From the NCBI GenBank assembly GCA_004293265.1, contig RDXZ01000009.1, positions 1-64,000 of the forward strand: a DNA stretch of 64,000 nucleotides, read 5' to 3'. Both the position numbers and the translations under genes were made by a program. How positions within the stretch are numbered: position 1 is the stretch's first letter; the number at the start of each line of letters is the position of its first letter. This stretch comes from Bacteroidota bacterium (GTDB taxonomy: Bacteria > Bacteroidota > Bacteroidia > Cytophagales > Microscillaceae). Positions 1 through 9,839 of the stretch are shown piece after piece. The notes below the pieces were generated by a model. That model was not told the origin of the DNA. It ran no database searches and worked only from the letters and a program-made list of their open reading frames with translations.

Positions 1-314
1 GTACATCTGCCTATTTTATGGACGAAGGTATGTTGGTTCAGTTCTATATATTAGGGGTATTTGTAGGTATGATGATGGGAGCAATACAGTCGATGTCTCG
101 TTCTACTTATGCTAAGTTTATCCCTATGGAAACCAAAGATCATGCCTCTTACTTTAGTTTTTTTGAAACGGTTGAGAAGTTTTCAATTTCAATAGGTGCT
201 TTGGTATATGCATTGATTAATCAGATTACAAAAACACAACAAGCAAGTGCTTTGGCTTTGGCTTTTTTCTTTGTTATTGGTTTTTTATTAATTAGAAAAA
301 TTATTTTAAAATAA
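1..314 (+). CDS. MFS transporter (UMF1/Atg22-like), C-terminal fragment truncated by window edge
   Basis: ORF 18..314 translates to ...GAIQSMSRSTYAKFIPMETKDHASYFSFFETVEKFS..., typical of the C-terminal half of UMF1-type MFS permeases; gene probably starts upstream of the window. Confidence 0.6.
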   Translation, partial: TSAYFMDEGMLVQFYILGVFVGMMMGAIQSMSRSTYAKFIPMETKDHASYFSFFETVEKFSISIGALVYALINQITKTQQASALALAFFFVIGFLLIRKIILK

Positions 315-342
315 CAATGAAACTTTTTAAAACATTAAATAT

Positions 343-884
343 ATGAATAATTCGACAGATGGTGTTACATTATACGCCGCATTTATCCAAGATGTACTCA
401 AAAACTATGAGAGTTCTACTGATGATTACAATGAATTACTAAACTTTACAAAAGGTTATGATATTCTCAACCCTTTAATCAAGTTCCAATTCAGATTTAC
501 AACGATATGTGTGGCTGGATTGAAGAAAATTTAGGAAAATTTAATTTGATTAGAGTAGGAAGAAATATTGGTGAAACTGCCTATCAAGGTATGCTCGATA
601 ACAAACTTTTTTCTGATAGTGCAACGCCACATCAAATTATGGAAGCGTTGGTGGTGGTGGCTTCGCAAATGATTCAAGATAAATTGGAGCGCGGCTGGAA
701 AATTATAGAAAGTAATGATAATTTTGTTGTGATGCAAAGAACACAAACATTTAACAGCATTTTACAATTGGGTTTATTAGATGGCTTAATTCGAAAAACA
801 AAAGTAAGCGGAGTTAAAGTGGAATATGTGAGAGAAATTGCGAAAGGTAATGAATTTGATGAATATAAAATTTCTTGGATATAA
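343..884 (+). pseudogene. Hypothetical protein split by an apparent 1-nt frameshift (ORFs 343..534 and 507..884)
   Basis: Two overlapping ORFs; adding one base near 'aatcaagttccaattcag' gives a continuous ...NPLIKVPIQIYNDMCGWIEENLGKFNLIRVGRNIGETAYQGML... reading. Confidence 0.6.
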
Positions 885-1005
885 ATTTTATAAGCCATTT
901 TTTTTTAAAAAGTAACTATTTAGATGACTTTGGTACGAGTTTTATGCTTTGCACTAAAATTACCTAAATAGTTATAATTTTTTTAATTTTATGCAAAGTA
1001 TTCTT

Positions 1006-1094
1006 ACGCCCTCGCTTGTGTCCCACAAGAGAATGTTGTAACAAACGATTCTTAACACCAACGACGACTGCTTGTGGGACACAAGCAGGGGCGA
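1006..1094 (+). repeat. Repeat family R1, copy 1
   Basis: acgccctcgcttgtgtcccacaagagaatgttgtaacaaacgattcttaacaccaacgacgactgcttgtgggacacaagcaggggcga. Confidence 0.85.
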
Positions 1095-1199
1095 AAATAA
1101 ATATTATTATTGTTTAATCACTTCCTCAAAAAATAAATTTGTTATTCATAAAAAAAGACTTTAATTTTGTATCAATAAAATGTTATTTCTTATTTTTTT

Positions 1200-2750
1200 A
1201 TGCAACAAATCAATATTATTACTTCGCCTGATGTCGCTTTTGATACAGAAAGTCTTTGCCAACATCTTCAAAAATCGTATCAATTCACAGATTTTAGAGT
1301 TTTGAGAAGGTCTATTGATGCCCGCCAAAAAACGATAAAAGTAAATTTAACGATTGCTTTGTATCAAAATGAAGTAATGCCTGATTTGCTTTCTACTCAA
1401 TTCAAATACCAAGATGTGAGCAAAAAACAACAAGTAATTATCGTTGGTGCAGGTCCAGCAGGGCTTTTTGCGGCATTACGATTGATAGAATTAGGCATCA
1501 AACCTATTGTTTTGGAACGAGGGCAAGATGTGAGAGCAAGACGTAGAGATTTAGCCGCCATTAATAAAGAACAAATCGTAAATACAGAATCTAATTATTG
1601 TTTTGGAGAAGGTGGGGCAGGTACTTATTCTGACGGAAAACTCTACACCCGCTCACATAAGCGAGGAGATATGATTAGAGTTTTAGAAATTTTGGTAGGG
1701 CATGGAGCCACTGAAGATATTTTGATAGACGCACACCCACATATTGGCACAAACAAATTGCCTTTGATTGTGCAGAATATTCGCGAAACAATTTTTAAAT
1801 ACGGCGGAGAAATACACTTTAATACAAAAGTGATAGATTTTATTCTCGAAAAAAATAAAATGAAAGGCGTGATTACCGCCGATAATAAATCTTGGGAGGC
1901 AATAGGCGTGATTTTAGCCACAGGACATTCTGCCAGAGATATTTTTTCATTGTTACAACAAAAAAATATTGACATCGAATTTAAGCCTTTTGCATTGGGA
2001 GTTCGCATAGAACATCCTCAAAAACTAATCGATAAAATTCAATATCATTGTGAAGAAAGAGGTGATTATTTGCCTGCGTCTTCTTATAGTCTGGTCAGTC
2101 AAGTCAATTATAAAAATAAACAAAGAGGAGTTTTTTCGTTTTGTATGTGTCCGGGTGGTTTTATTGTGCCTGCGGCTACAGAAAATGGAGAGATTGTAGT
2201 CAATGGAATGTCCCCTTCTCGCCGCAATTCAAAATTTGCTAACTCAGGAATTGTAGTGGCTATTGATGAAGATGATATAAAAGAATTTAAGTCCTTTGGC
2301 GCGTTGGCTGGCGTGGCTTTTCAGCAAGCAGTAGAACAAAAATCGTGTCAGTTAGCAGGAAATACACAAAAAGCACCTGCTCAAAAAATGCTCGATTTTA
2401 CACAAAAAAAACAATCAAAAGATTTATTAGATTGTTCATATCAACCCGGACTTACTTCGGTAGTTTTAGATGAGGTCTTGCCTGACTTTGTAGCACATAC
2501 TTTGCGAGAAGGTTTTATTGATTTTGGTAAAAAAATGAAAGGATATTTGACAAACGAAGCCCAAATAATTGGGGTAGAAAGCCGTACATCTTCACCTATT
2601 CGTATTCCTCGCCACCCAAAAACTTGCGAACATACACAAATTGCAAACTTTTTTCCTTGCGGAGAAGGGGCAGGCTACGCAGGTGGAATTATGTCAGCGG
2701 CAATGGACGGAGAAAAATGTGCCGAAAGTTTAGTAAGCTTGTTGTTGTAA
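1200..2750 (+). CDS. FAD-dependent oxidoreductase (COG2509-like uncharacterised FAD-dependent dehydrogenase)
   Basis: Rossmann motif VIIVGAGPAGLFAALRLIELG, CFGEGGAGTYSDGKLYTR, C-terminal PCGEGAGYAGGIMSAAMDG. Confidence 0.85.
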   Translation: MQQINIITSPDVAFDTESLCQHLQKSYQFTDFRVLRRSIDARQKTIKVNLTIALYQNEVMPDLLSTQFKYQDVSKKQQVIIVGAGPAGLFAALRLIELGIKPIVLERGQDVRARRRDLAAINKEQIVNTESNYCFGEGGAGTYSDGKLYTRSHKRGDMIRVLEILVGHGATEDILIDAHPHIGTNKLPLIVQNIRETIFKYGGEIHFNTKVIDFILEKNKMKGVITADNKSWEAIGVILATGHSARDIFSLLQQKNIDIEFKPFALGVRIEHPQKLIDKIQYHCEERGDYLPASSYSLVSQVNYKNKQRGVFSFCMCPGGFIVPAATENGEIVVNGMSPSRRNSKFANSGIVVAIDEDDIKEFKSFGALAGVAFQQAVEQKSCQLAGNTQKAPAQKMLDFTQKKQSKDLLDCSYQPGLTSVVLDEVLPDFVAHTLREGFIDFGKKMKGYLTNEAQIIGVESRTSSPIRIPRHPKTCEHTQIANFFPCGEGAGYAGGIMSAAMDGEKCAESLVSLLL

Positions 2751-3005
2751 TCTGAATTTGGGATAATATTTATTTATAAATAATTGAAAATCAATTATTT
2801 ATAAATAAATATTATTTTAAACATTTTTTATAAAATTAAATTGATGCGATTTGATGGAAGTTTGACCTTATTTTATGAAAAAATTTTTTTTTTGATTTTT
2901 AGAAAATTTATACGGAAAACTATCACAAAAAGCACGCGGATAACGCGAATTTTACAGATTAAAACGGATTTTTTATTTTTATCCAGAACTGATTATCAAA
3001 CATTT

Positions 3006-3959
3006 TTATTTATTTATTTTTGAATAATAATAAAAAAATTGTTCTGGTTTGTATTTTGTGGATTCACTTAAAGTAAAATAGCCTTCTGATTTGTCAGTGC
3101 TAAATGCCAATGCTTCTCCTTGTGGCTCAGAAAAATAAGGCAATCTCACAGGCAAACGTTTAAAAGTTTTGTCTAAATCTTCTTTTTCATTTCTCTTCCA
3201 ATAATAAACATTGTCATAATCTTTCAAAATAATTTCTTGCCCATCAACAGAAATATCACCAGCAACAATTTTAAAACAAGGTAATTCTGCGATTAATTCT
3301 ACTATTTCAATTTTTTGTGTAGATTGTGGATATTTCCATTTGAAAACCATTACTTTTGGTTTTTCTCTTTTGGTAATAATATAAATATCTTTTGTAATTG
3401 GGTCAGGAATAAATGCTTCGCTATCTCGTTTCGCATTGTTTGGATAACGAAAACGCAGGCTATCTATTTTTGGAATATAACCTCGATATCCTCTTGAGAT
3501 AGTATGTAAATTTGGTTCTACAAAACGATATATTTTTTTTATGTCATATTTTCCTTGATTATCACCTATATCTCCCACATAAATATAATTTTTATTGGCT
3601 TGAGGTCCGGCACCAATTTTTATTTCTTCCCAATCTCTTGCAAAAGCAGGCACTTTAAAAGTTGCCCAATGCAGTCCATTTTTATCAAATAAATAAATTT
3701 CGGGCTTTCCACCGCTGTCGTTATGCGTCCAAAAAAAATTATGATTTGCTCTTGACATTACCAAACCAGATGCTTCTGTTAAAGCATTGCTTTCAAGCAT
3801 CGCGATTTTTTTTCCTTTTTCAAAAATATTTTCTTTCAATACAATATTTTTATTTATCATAGGCGGAAATGGATTGCTTTGATGCAATATCACATAGATA
3901 TAACCCAATATTGCCAATATAAAAGTTAAAATTCCTAAACTAATCGCATATTTTTTCAT
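3006..3959 (-). CDS. Hypothetical membrane-anchored/secreted protein
   Basis: 317 aa ORF with N-terminal hydrophobic segment; no firm family. Confidence 0.6.
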   Translation of the reverse strand: MKKYAISLGILTFILAILGYIYVILHQSNPFPPMINKNIVLKENIFEKGKKIAMLESNALTEASGLVMSRANHNFFWTHNDSGGKPEIYLFDKNGLHWATFKVPAFARDWEEIKIGAGPQANKNYIYVGDIGDNQGKYDIKKIYRFVEPNLHTISRGYRGYIPKIDSLRFRYPNNAKRDSEAFIPDPITKDIYIITKREKPKVMVFKWKYPQSTQKIEIVELIAELPCFKIVAGDISVDGQEIILKDYDNVYYWKRNEKEDLDKTFKRLPVRLPYFSEPQGEALAFSTDKSEGYFTLSESTKYKPEQFFYYYSKINK

Positions 3960-4001
3960 TTTTTTTAGTATTTTTTTAGATTTTGTGTAATTATTATGTC
4001 A

Positions 4002-5030
4002 TTATTTATCTTGTTTTTTTAGATATAATTCCCATTGCCAAGCCGATGAAGTTAAATCATCAATTGTTTTTTGAGAAGTCCAATTTAATATTTTTTTGGC
4101 TTTACTACAATCTGCATATACTTTTTCAACATCGCCCAATCGGCGTGGTGCAAATTCAAAATTTAATTTTTGATTGGATACTTTTTCAAAACTATTAATT
4201 ACCTCTAAAATTGAGGTTGGTTTTCCAGCCCCAAAATTAAATATTTCGATTTGTGTATCGTTTTTTTGTTCCAATAACCTTTCTAACATCAATATATGAG
4301 CATAAGCCAAATCTATCACGTGAAAAAAATCACGCTGACAAGTGCCGTCAGGCGTTTGGTAGTCGTTCCCAAAAACCTTCAAAACTTTTCTAATGCCTAC
4401 TGCTGTTTGTGTGATAAAAGGCATCAGTGTTTGTGGTTCACCCAAAGGCAATTCTCCTATCAAACCGCTCTCGTGCGCGCCCATAGGATTAAAATACCGC
4501 AAAATACTTACTTGTAAATCTTTTTCGATTTGACAAATATCTTCTATAAAACTTTCGCACATTTGTTTGGTTTTACCATAGACAGAAGGCGTTTTGATAA
4601 TGGGAGTTTGTTCTGTAATTGGTAGTTTTTCAGGGCTTCCATATACGGTGCAAGAAGATGAAAAAATTAAATTTGTAACGTTATAGATTTTCATCATTTC
4701 TAATAAGTTGAGCATTACAATCAAATTATTAGCATAATATTGATGAGGTTTTAATACTGATTCGTTTACATATTTGAAAGCTGCCAAATGAACTACTGCA
4801 TCAATATTTTGATTTTGTGCAAAAAAATAAGCCAATTTTGGCTTTTCACACATATCTATTTCAAAAAATTTAGGTAATTTTCCTGTAATTTTCTGTATAT
4901 TTTCTATGATAAATTTTTTAGAATTACTTAAATTATCGATAATAATTACTTCATAATTTTTGTTTAATAATTCTACGGCAATATGCGAACCAATATAACC
5001 TAATCCACCTGTTAATAATACTTTAGGCAT
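4002..5030 (-). CDS. galE: UDP-glucose 4-epimerase
   Basis: LLTGGLGYIGSHIAVELL, SSSCTVYGSPEKLPITE, YGKTKQMCE, RYFNPMGAHESGLIGE: extended SDR GalE signature. Confidence 0.95.
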   Translation of the reverse strand: MPKVLLTGGLGYIGSHIAVELLNKNYEVIIIDNLSNSKKFIIENIQKITGKLPKFFEIDMCEKPKLAYFFAQNQNIDAVVHLAAFKYVNESVLKPHQYYANNLIVMLNLLEMMKIYNVTNLIFSSSCTVYGSPEKLPITEQTPIIKTPSVYGKTKQMCESFIEDICQIEKDLQVSILRYFNPMGAHESGLIGELPLGEPQTLMPFITQTAVGIRKVLKVFGNDYQTPDGTCQRDFFHVIDLAYAHILMLERLLEQKNDTQIEIFNFGAGKPTSILEVINSFEKVSNQKLNFEFAPRRLGDVEKVYADCSKAKKILNWTSQKTIDDLTSSAWQWELYLKKQDK

Positions 5031-5092
5031 TTTAATTTTAATTTATCATTCATATAGCAATTTTTATACCTTTATTTGTAGATATATTTTGA

Positions 5093-6832
5093 CTAATATT
5101 TTCCTGTTCTAAAATTAAATTCTCGTTTGGTTACATTGCCCAATTTATCAATAGCACGCAAAACAAGTCTATAATTTTTATTTTTTTGAAAATTACGAAT
5201 AATACCTAAATAAGGTTGTTCGGGTTGTTCATTGATAGAATAACGAATTTCCTCGTAGCCCGCACCCATATCAGTAGCCGCCAAGAAAATAGAAATAAAA
5301 GATGGATAAGTATTGGTTTCTTTGTCTATCGGTGGTGAACTAAATGTAGCAAAAACTTCTGGTCCTTTATCATCAACAATAAACTCAATATTTTTTACAT
5401 TTCTATTGTTTACATTGTCATATCCATAATATTCTACTTTGTGATAACCGCCTTGCAATACGCTAAAACTTTGGTTATAAGCATTTTCTACGGCATCTCC
5501 ATCTATGCTATAAGTAATACGTTGTAAACCAGATTCGGGGTCTGTGGCAGTAAAAGCAACTTTTGTATCTCGACTGATAAAAGTTGTATCTCCTTTTTGA
5601 AAGTTTGCACCTAAAAATTGTGAATTAAGAGTCGGTCCTGTTAAATCAACATAGACTTGCCCAACACTATGGGTATATTCGTCATATTTCATATCATTTC
5701 CTGCACCTTGATTGTCCATATTATCTACTGCATAATATTTAATGGTATGCAAACCTGCTTTATTAGGCAAATAAAAAGGGTCATCATAATCTTTATAGGG
5801 TTCATTATCAACAGAATAAAGTACTTTTTTGATGCCTGATTTGTTATCTACTGCAGTCAATTTAAGTTTTGTACGCCCTGAAAAATATACTTTTGCATTT
5901 TCTCCTTCTCCTACAATAAACCTATCTCCCAAAATATCTGCTGACATAATTGGAGAAGTTTTATCTAAATAAAAAGTAACTTTGGTCGCTTCTTCTTTGT
6001 TGGTTACTTTGTCTATCGAATAATAAGTAAGCGTATGTTCCCCGTCATTCAAATAAGTAAAAGGAATCAAAGCACGTGGAGCAGGATATAGTTTTTCACC
6101 ATCACCATCTAACTCGTAATAAGTCCGAGCCAATCCTGAAATACTATCAGAAGGACTAAGATAAATTTTTGTTCCCGTTGAAATTATATTATTACTACTG
6201 ATACCAACAATTGAATGATAAGTTTTAGGAGGTGTAACATCTACGGTAAAAATATTATTTTGTACTTTTTCTACATTTCCTACGTTATCAACGGCATAAA
6301 ATTTCAAATCATAATTACCTTCTTTTCCAAAATCGATGGTAGAATTATAAGGCGTGAACGGAATAGTTCCATTGATAGATTGATATAAATTTTGTATTCC
6401 TGACATTTCATCTTTGGTTCTCAAATCTACTTTTAAGCCTTTTCCATAATAATTTTTTCCATTATTAAAAATATAGGGTGCGCCCGAAAAAGTAATATTA
6501 GAAGTTGGGGCAAGTCCATCAGCATAAATAACAAAATTATCTTCTGTTTTATGCAATCCATCTATATGCCTCAGATTATGTTTTCCATGTCCGTCTAAAT
6601 AAATAGGTTTGTATTCATTTTTAATTTTGGGGTTGTCCAAAGGAGATAGAGGGGTAGGAGTACCTGTGGGCGTATGCGAAATAAATAAATATACAGGAAG
6701 TGTGGCTTGTTGATAATATCTCCCCAAACTATCTACATAAGATTTTTTTTCGTGTGTAAGTGGTTCTTGTGCTGATAGTTGCTTCACAACAAACAATAAA
6801 AATATAGTATAAAATATAGGAAGAAGTTTCAT
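5093..6832 (-). CDS. Secreted/outer-membrane protein with tandem OmpL47-like Ig-fold repeats
   Basis: Signal peptide and repeated 'D..SG...I.YSID...Y..PF.....G.HT..YYA.DN..N' modules. Confidence 0.65.
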   Translation of the reverse strand: MKLLPIFYTIFLLFVVKQLSAQEPLTHEKKSYVDSLGRYYQQATLPVYLFISHTPTGTPTPLSPLDNPKIKNEYKPIYLDGHGKHNLRHIDGLHKTEDNFVIYADGLAPTSNITFSGAPYIFNNGKNYYGKGLKVDLRTKDEMSGIQNLYQSINGTIPFTPYNSTIDFGKEGNYDLKFYAVDNVGNVEKVQNNIFTVDVTPPKTYHSIVGISSNNIISTGTKIYLSPSDSISGLARTYYELDGDGEKLYPAPRALIPFTYLNDGEHTLTYYSIDKVTNKEEATKVTFYLDKTSPIMSADILGDRFIVGEGENAKVYFSGRTKLKLTAVDNKSGIKKVLYSVDNEPYKDYDDPFYLPNKAGLHTIKYYAVDNMDNQGAGNDMKYDEYTHSVGQVYVDLTGPTLNSQFLGANFQKGDTTFISRDTKVAFTATDPESGLQRITYSIDGDAVENAYNQSFSVLQGGYHKVEYYGYDNVNNRNVKNIEFIVDDKGPEVFATFSSPPIDKETNTYPSFISIFLAATDMGAGYEEIRYSINEQPEQPYLGIIRNFQKNKNYRLVLRAIDKLGNVTKREFNFRTGKY

Positions 6833-7062
6833 TTTTTAAAAAAAATTATTACCAAAAAATAGAATAATTTTGTATGAGTTTTAATGATTGTTGAATAATT
6901 TGCTTTACAAAAACGGTGCTAATATAGTGCAAATATTTTAATAAAAAAATAAGTAATGAAAAAATAGTGTTTTTTTTATATAATTTTTTTTTCGAGTGAG
7001 GTATAATATTTTAATAAATAATTGATAATCAATTGTTTAATTTTTTTGTATCAATTTATTCC

Positions 7063-7683
7063 TCAAAACAATTCACGTAAAAATTCCCATTTTAGATGAT
7101 TATAATGTGATTTTTCAAAAGGAAATTTTATGATTGTGTATTGTGGAAAGTTAGACATTTTATCTTTTGTATATTCTGGCAAGATTTCTTTATATTTAAT
7201 ATTATGCTTTCTAAATTCTCTTTGTTGGGAAGTTTTTAAATTCTTTTTATGAAATAAAAAATGTTCTATTTTTGTATCTAAAATAGGATTTTTTGTGAAA
7301 TTTTGGTATAAATTCAAAATATACTCTACAAAAATATGCACATTTACCAACTGATATTCATAATCTTGTGGGTCTAAACTCACAGATTTTAGTTCACAAA
7401 TCAAAATATAAGTTATATCATTTTCTTCGCAGACCACCACAGCATCACAACGTTTTTTTATGTTTGGAGCATTACCCAAAAATTCATTATTTGCTTTTCG
7501 TTCGGTATTTTCTCCAAAACTAATAGGTTTATCCAAACTAAAAACAAAAGCATTTAGAGGCAAGTTTTTGATGATAACTTCACGTAAATCAGTATTTTCT
7601 GTAGCATTTTCTTCTTTTAAACTTACTTTATTGTCTTTTATTTCCAATAAAAGTAAAGCATTGATATAGTTTTGTAAATTCAT
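7063..7683 (-). CDS. Putative PD-(D/E)XK nuclease-like partner of the ATPase
   Basis: KRCDAVVV...ITYILICELKSVSL...DYEYQLVN gives a D...ExK...Q pattern like RecB-type nuclease cores; starts 7 bp after the ATPase stop. Confidence 0.5.
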   Translation of the reverse strand: MNLQNYINALLLLEIKDNKVSLKEENATENTDLREVIIKNLPLNAFVFSLDKPISFGENTERKANNEFLGNAPNIKKRCDAVVVCEENDITYILICELKSVSLDPQDYEYQLVNVHIFVEYILNLYQNFTKNPILDTKIEHFLFHKKNLKTSQQREFRKHNIKYKEILPEYTKDKMSNFPQYTIIKFPFEKSHYNHLKWEFLRELF

Positions 7684-7690
7684 ATTTTAG

Positions 7691-8992
7691 TTAACCAAGT
7701 ATATCAAAAAGAGAATCTGAAACTTCATTAAATCGTTTGATTGCCTCATCAAAAGTTGTTTTTTCCATACCAAGTTTGTCTATTTTCACTTCTTCAACTG
7801 TGCCTTCTTCGTGAGCAATATACACTCGAATATCGTCTTTTTTTAAAATATCTTTTTCTGTATAACCATACTCTTGCATTAATTCTTCTTTCTCCGCAAA
7901 ATCATTTGAAAGCATAAAACAATTATTAAGTTCTTTGACTATATAATCACTATGTGTAGTTATCCAAACTTTAATTCCTGAATTAACTAATTTAACTAAT
8001 AATCTTGCAATTTTTATTTGATTTTCGGGGTGTAGGTTGAGTTCGGGTTCGTCTATCATCAATAAATCGCCTTTTTGAACTATGTGTTTAAGATAAAAAT
8101 GTAAGTCTGCCAAAGTTCGCACAGAAGTAGAAGCCATAAAAGCGGGCGTAATTACTCCATTGGCATCTTGTATTTGAAAACTATCATAATGAATTTGATA
8201 TTTTACGCCTAAAATTTTCTCTATTTCATTTATTAAAATCGTATCTTTTAAAAATGAGTCATATTTTGATAACTTATTTAAGTCAGAAACAAAATCTATT
8301 TGAGATTCAAGAGGTAAAGCATATTTATCCAAGTCATTACTACCATTTCTAATTGTATATCTTGCTTTCTTATTGATTGCATTTTTGAATAAATGCAAAG
8401 CATCTCTTTGGGCAGTCAAAATAAATAGATTTTGATTAAAAATATGATATGCTATGAAATCTAAACATTTTTCTAATGAGTCTTTATCAAAAATTTCTTT
8501 TGTTTGTTTTTCAACTTGAAATTTGAAAAAAGATGTATTTTTTATATTTTCATAAGAAAATACAAAGCCTTCACTACCTTTCACTTCCCCGTAAATACTA
8601 TCTAATCCTTCATAAAATTCTTCGTCTGAAATACTACCTTCGATGCTTGTTTCTTCAAAAGTCTTTTCGTTTGAATCAAATATTTTATTCATTTGTTTTC
8701 CATATTGTAAAATTCTATCTGAAAATTCTGCTTTAAAATTATCTTTCAAAATTTTTAAATCAACTTCTTTTGTTAATCCTGCATTAAGTTCTGAAGCCAA
8801 AGTTACTTTATCAATCGCATCAAAAAAATTAGAATTTATTGTTGCATACGTTAGTTTTCGTGATAAAACTCCCCAAATTGCATAAGTTAAATACGTCTTT
8901 CCCGTATTATTTTTACCTGAAATAATGGTAAGATTACCCATTTCTATTTTGGCATCTTTGATAGCACCTAAATTTTTGAATTTAAAAAGCAT
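7691..8992 (-). CDS. OLD/AAA_15-AAA_21-type ATPase
   Basis: Walker A GKNNTGKTYL at N-terminus, Walker B LLMIDEPELNLHPENQ, WITTHSDYIVKELNN; gene context with nuclease-like ORF. Confidence 0.85.
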   Translation of the reverse strand: MLFKFKNLGAIKDAKIEMGNLTIISGKNNTGKTYLTYAIWGVLSRKLTYATINSNFFDAIDKVTLASELNAGLTKEVDLKILKDNFKAEFSDRILQYGKQMNKIFDSNEKTFEETSIEGSISDEEFYEGLDSIYGEVKGSEGFVFSYENIKNTSFFKFQVEKQTKEIFDKDSLEKCLDFIAYHIFNQNLFILTAQRDALHLFKNAINKKARYTIRNGSNDLDKYALPLESQIDFVSDLNKLSKYDSFLKDTILINEIEKILGVKYQIHYDSFQIQDANGVITPAFMASTSVRTLADLHFYLKHIVQKGDLLMIDEPELNLHPENQIKIARLLVKLVNSGIKVWITTHSDYIVKELNNCFMLSNDFAEKEELMQEYGYTEKDILKKDDIRVYIAHEEGTVEEVKIDKLGMEKTTFDEAIKRFNEVSDSLFDILG

Positions 8993-9031
8993 AATTGAAA
9001 ATCATTGTTTAATTTAAAAAATATAAACCTT

Positions 9032-9070
9032 AAAAACTTTCCAAAAGTTTAAAAACTTTTGGAAAGTTAA
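9032..9070. repeat. Palindrome family R4, copy 1
   Basis: aaactttccaaaagtttaaaaacttttggaaagtta. Confidence 0.7.
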
Positions 9071-9074
9071 TAAA

Positions 9075-9127
9075 AAAACTACCTACTCAAATACAAATTC
9101 ATTTCTCCATAGATTTTAAAAAAAATA
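9075..9127 (-). repeat. Duplicated remnant of the carB 3' end (direct repeat)
   Basis: Encodes IFFKIYGEMNLYLSR* versus authentic car[16 protein letters not shown]; about 50/53 nt identical by hand alignment. Confidence 0.9.
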
Positions 9128-9517
9128 TCATATATGATTTTTAAACCATTCTTGTACCTGTTCCAAAGTTTGTTCACCTGATGCGACAGAAATAGTGAAA
9201 TTGATGAGCGAATCATCGTCTGCTTTTATTTCTATTTTATTGAGAAGTAAAAAAATAATAGATGTTTGTAATCCTGTCCTTTTGTTTCCATCTTGAAAAA
9301 TATGGTTACAAATGATATTAAACATATAAACACCTGCCTTTTGATAAATTTCAGGGTAAAGTGGCTCGCCAAACATTTCAGCGGTAACTGCTTCGATGAG
9401 ATAATCTAAATTTTCTTCGTGCAAAAAATTATCAGGTGGGATAAAATTACCACCAAATACTTTCACTTGATTGTGATTAATGGCTATGATTTGCTCTTTT
9501 GTAAGATATTTTATCAT
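9128..9517 (-). CDS. Doc/Fic-family (death-on-curing) toxin
   Basis: HIFQDGNKRTG Fic/Doc motif; ORF track starts at 9532, but ATG at 9517 overlaps the antitoxin stop as ATGA. Confidence 0.85.
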   Translation of the reverse strand: MIKYLTKEQIIAINHNQVKVFGGNFIPPDNFLHEENLDYLIEAVTAEMFGEPLYPEIYQKAGVYMFNIICNHIFQDGNKRTGLQTSIIFLLLNKIEIKADDDSLINFTISVASGEQTLEQVQEWFKNHI

Positions 9518-9702
9518 GCCAACGCCTCCCATACTTTCTCATATTTCTTATTGGTTGTTTCGATTAACAAACTAAGTTCATCTTGTTTTTCATCTTCTTT
9601 TTCTTTGGTAAGTTTAGCAACGAATTCCGCTACTTTTTCTAATTTTTCATCAGGCAAAGTATTTATTTTTACGATAAGTTGTTCTTTGTCTATTGTTGTC
9701 AT
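9514..9702 (-). CDS. Antitoxin of Doc-type TA module (DUF2281-like small acidic protein)
   Basis: 62 aa, MTTIDKEQLIVKINTLPDEKLEKVAEFVAKL..., overlaps toxin start by 4 nt. Confidence 0.7.
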   Translation of the reverse strand: MTTIDKEQLIVKINTLPDEKLEKVAEFVAKLTKEKEDEKQDELSLLIETTNKKYEKVWEALA

Positions 9703-9839
9703 AATTTTACATATAATTAGATACTGATTTTTTAACGGATAAAATGACTGAATCGTATTTTTATTATCAAAAAAAATATAATTTCTGTCTATTTTTCAAC
9801 AAACAAAAATTATATCAAAAATAATTTTAATAAAAATTC

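Noticed and set aside
2841-3023. 60-aa + strand ORF
   Set aside because: AT-rich, F/I/K/R-rich, no start context, overlaps an intergenic repeat-like stretch.
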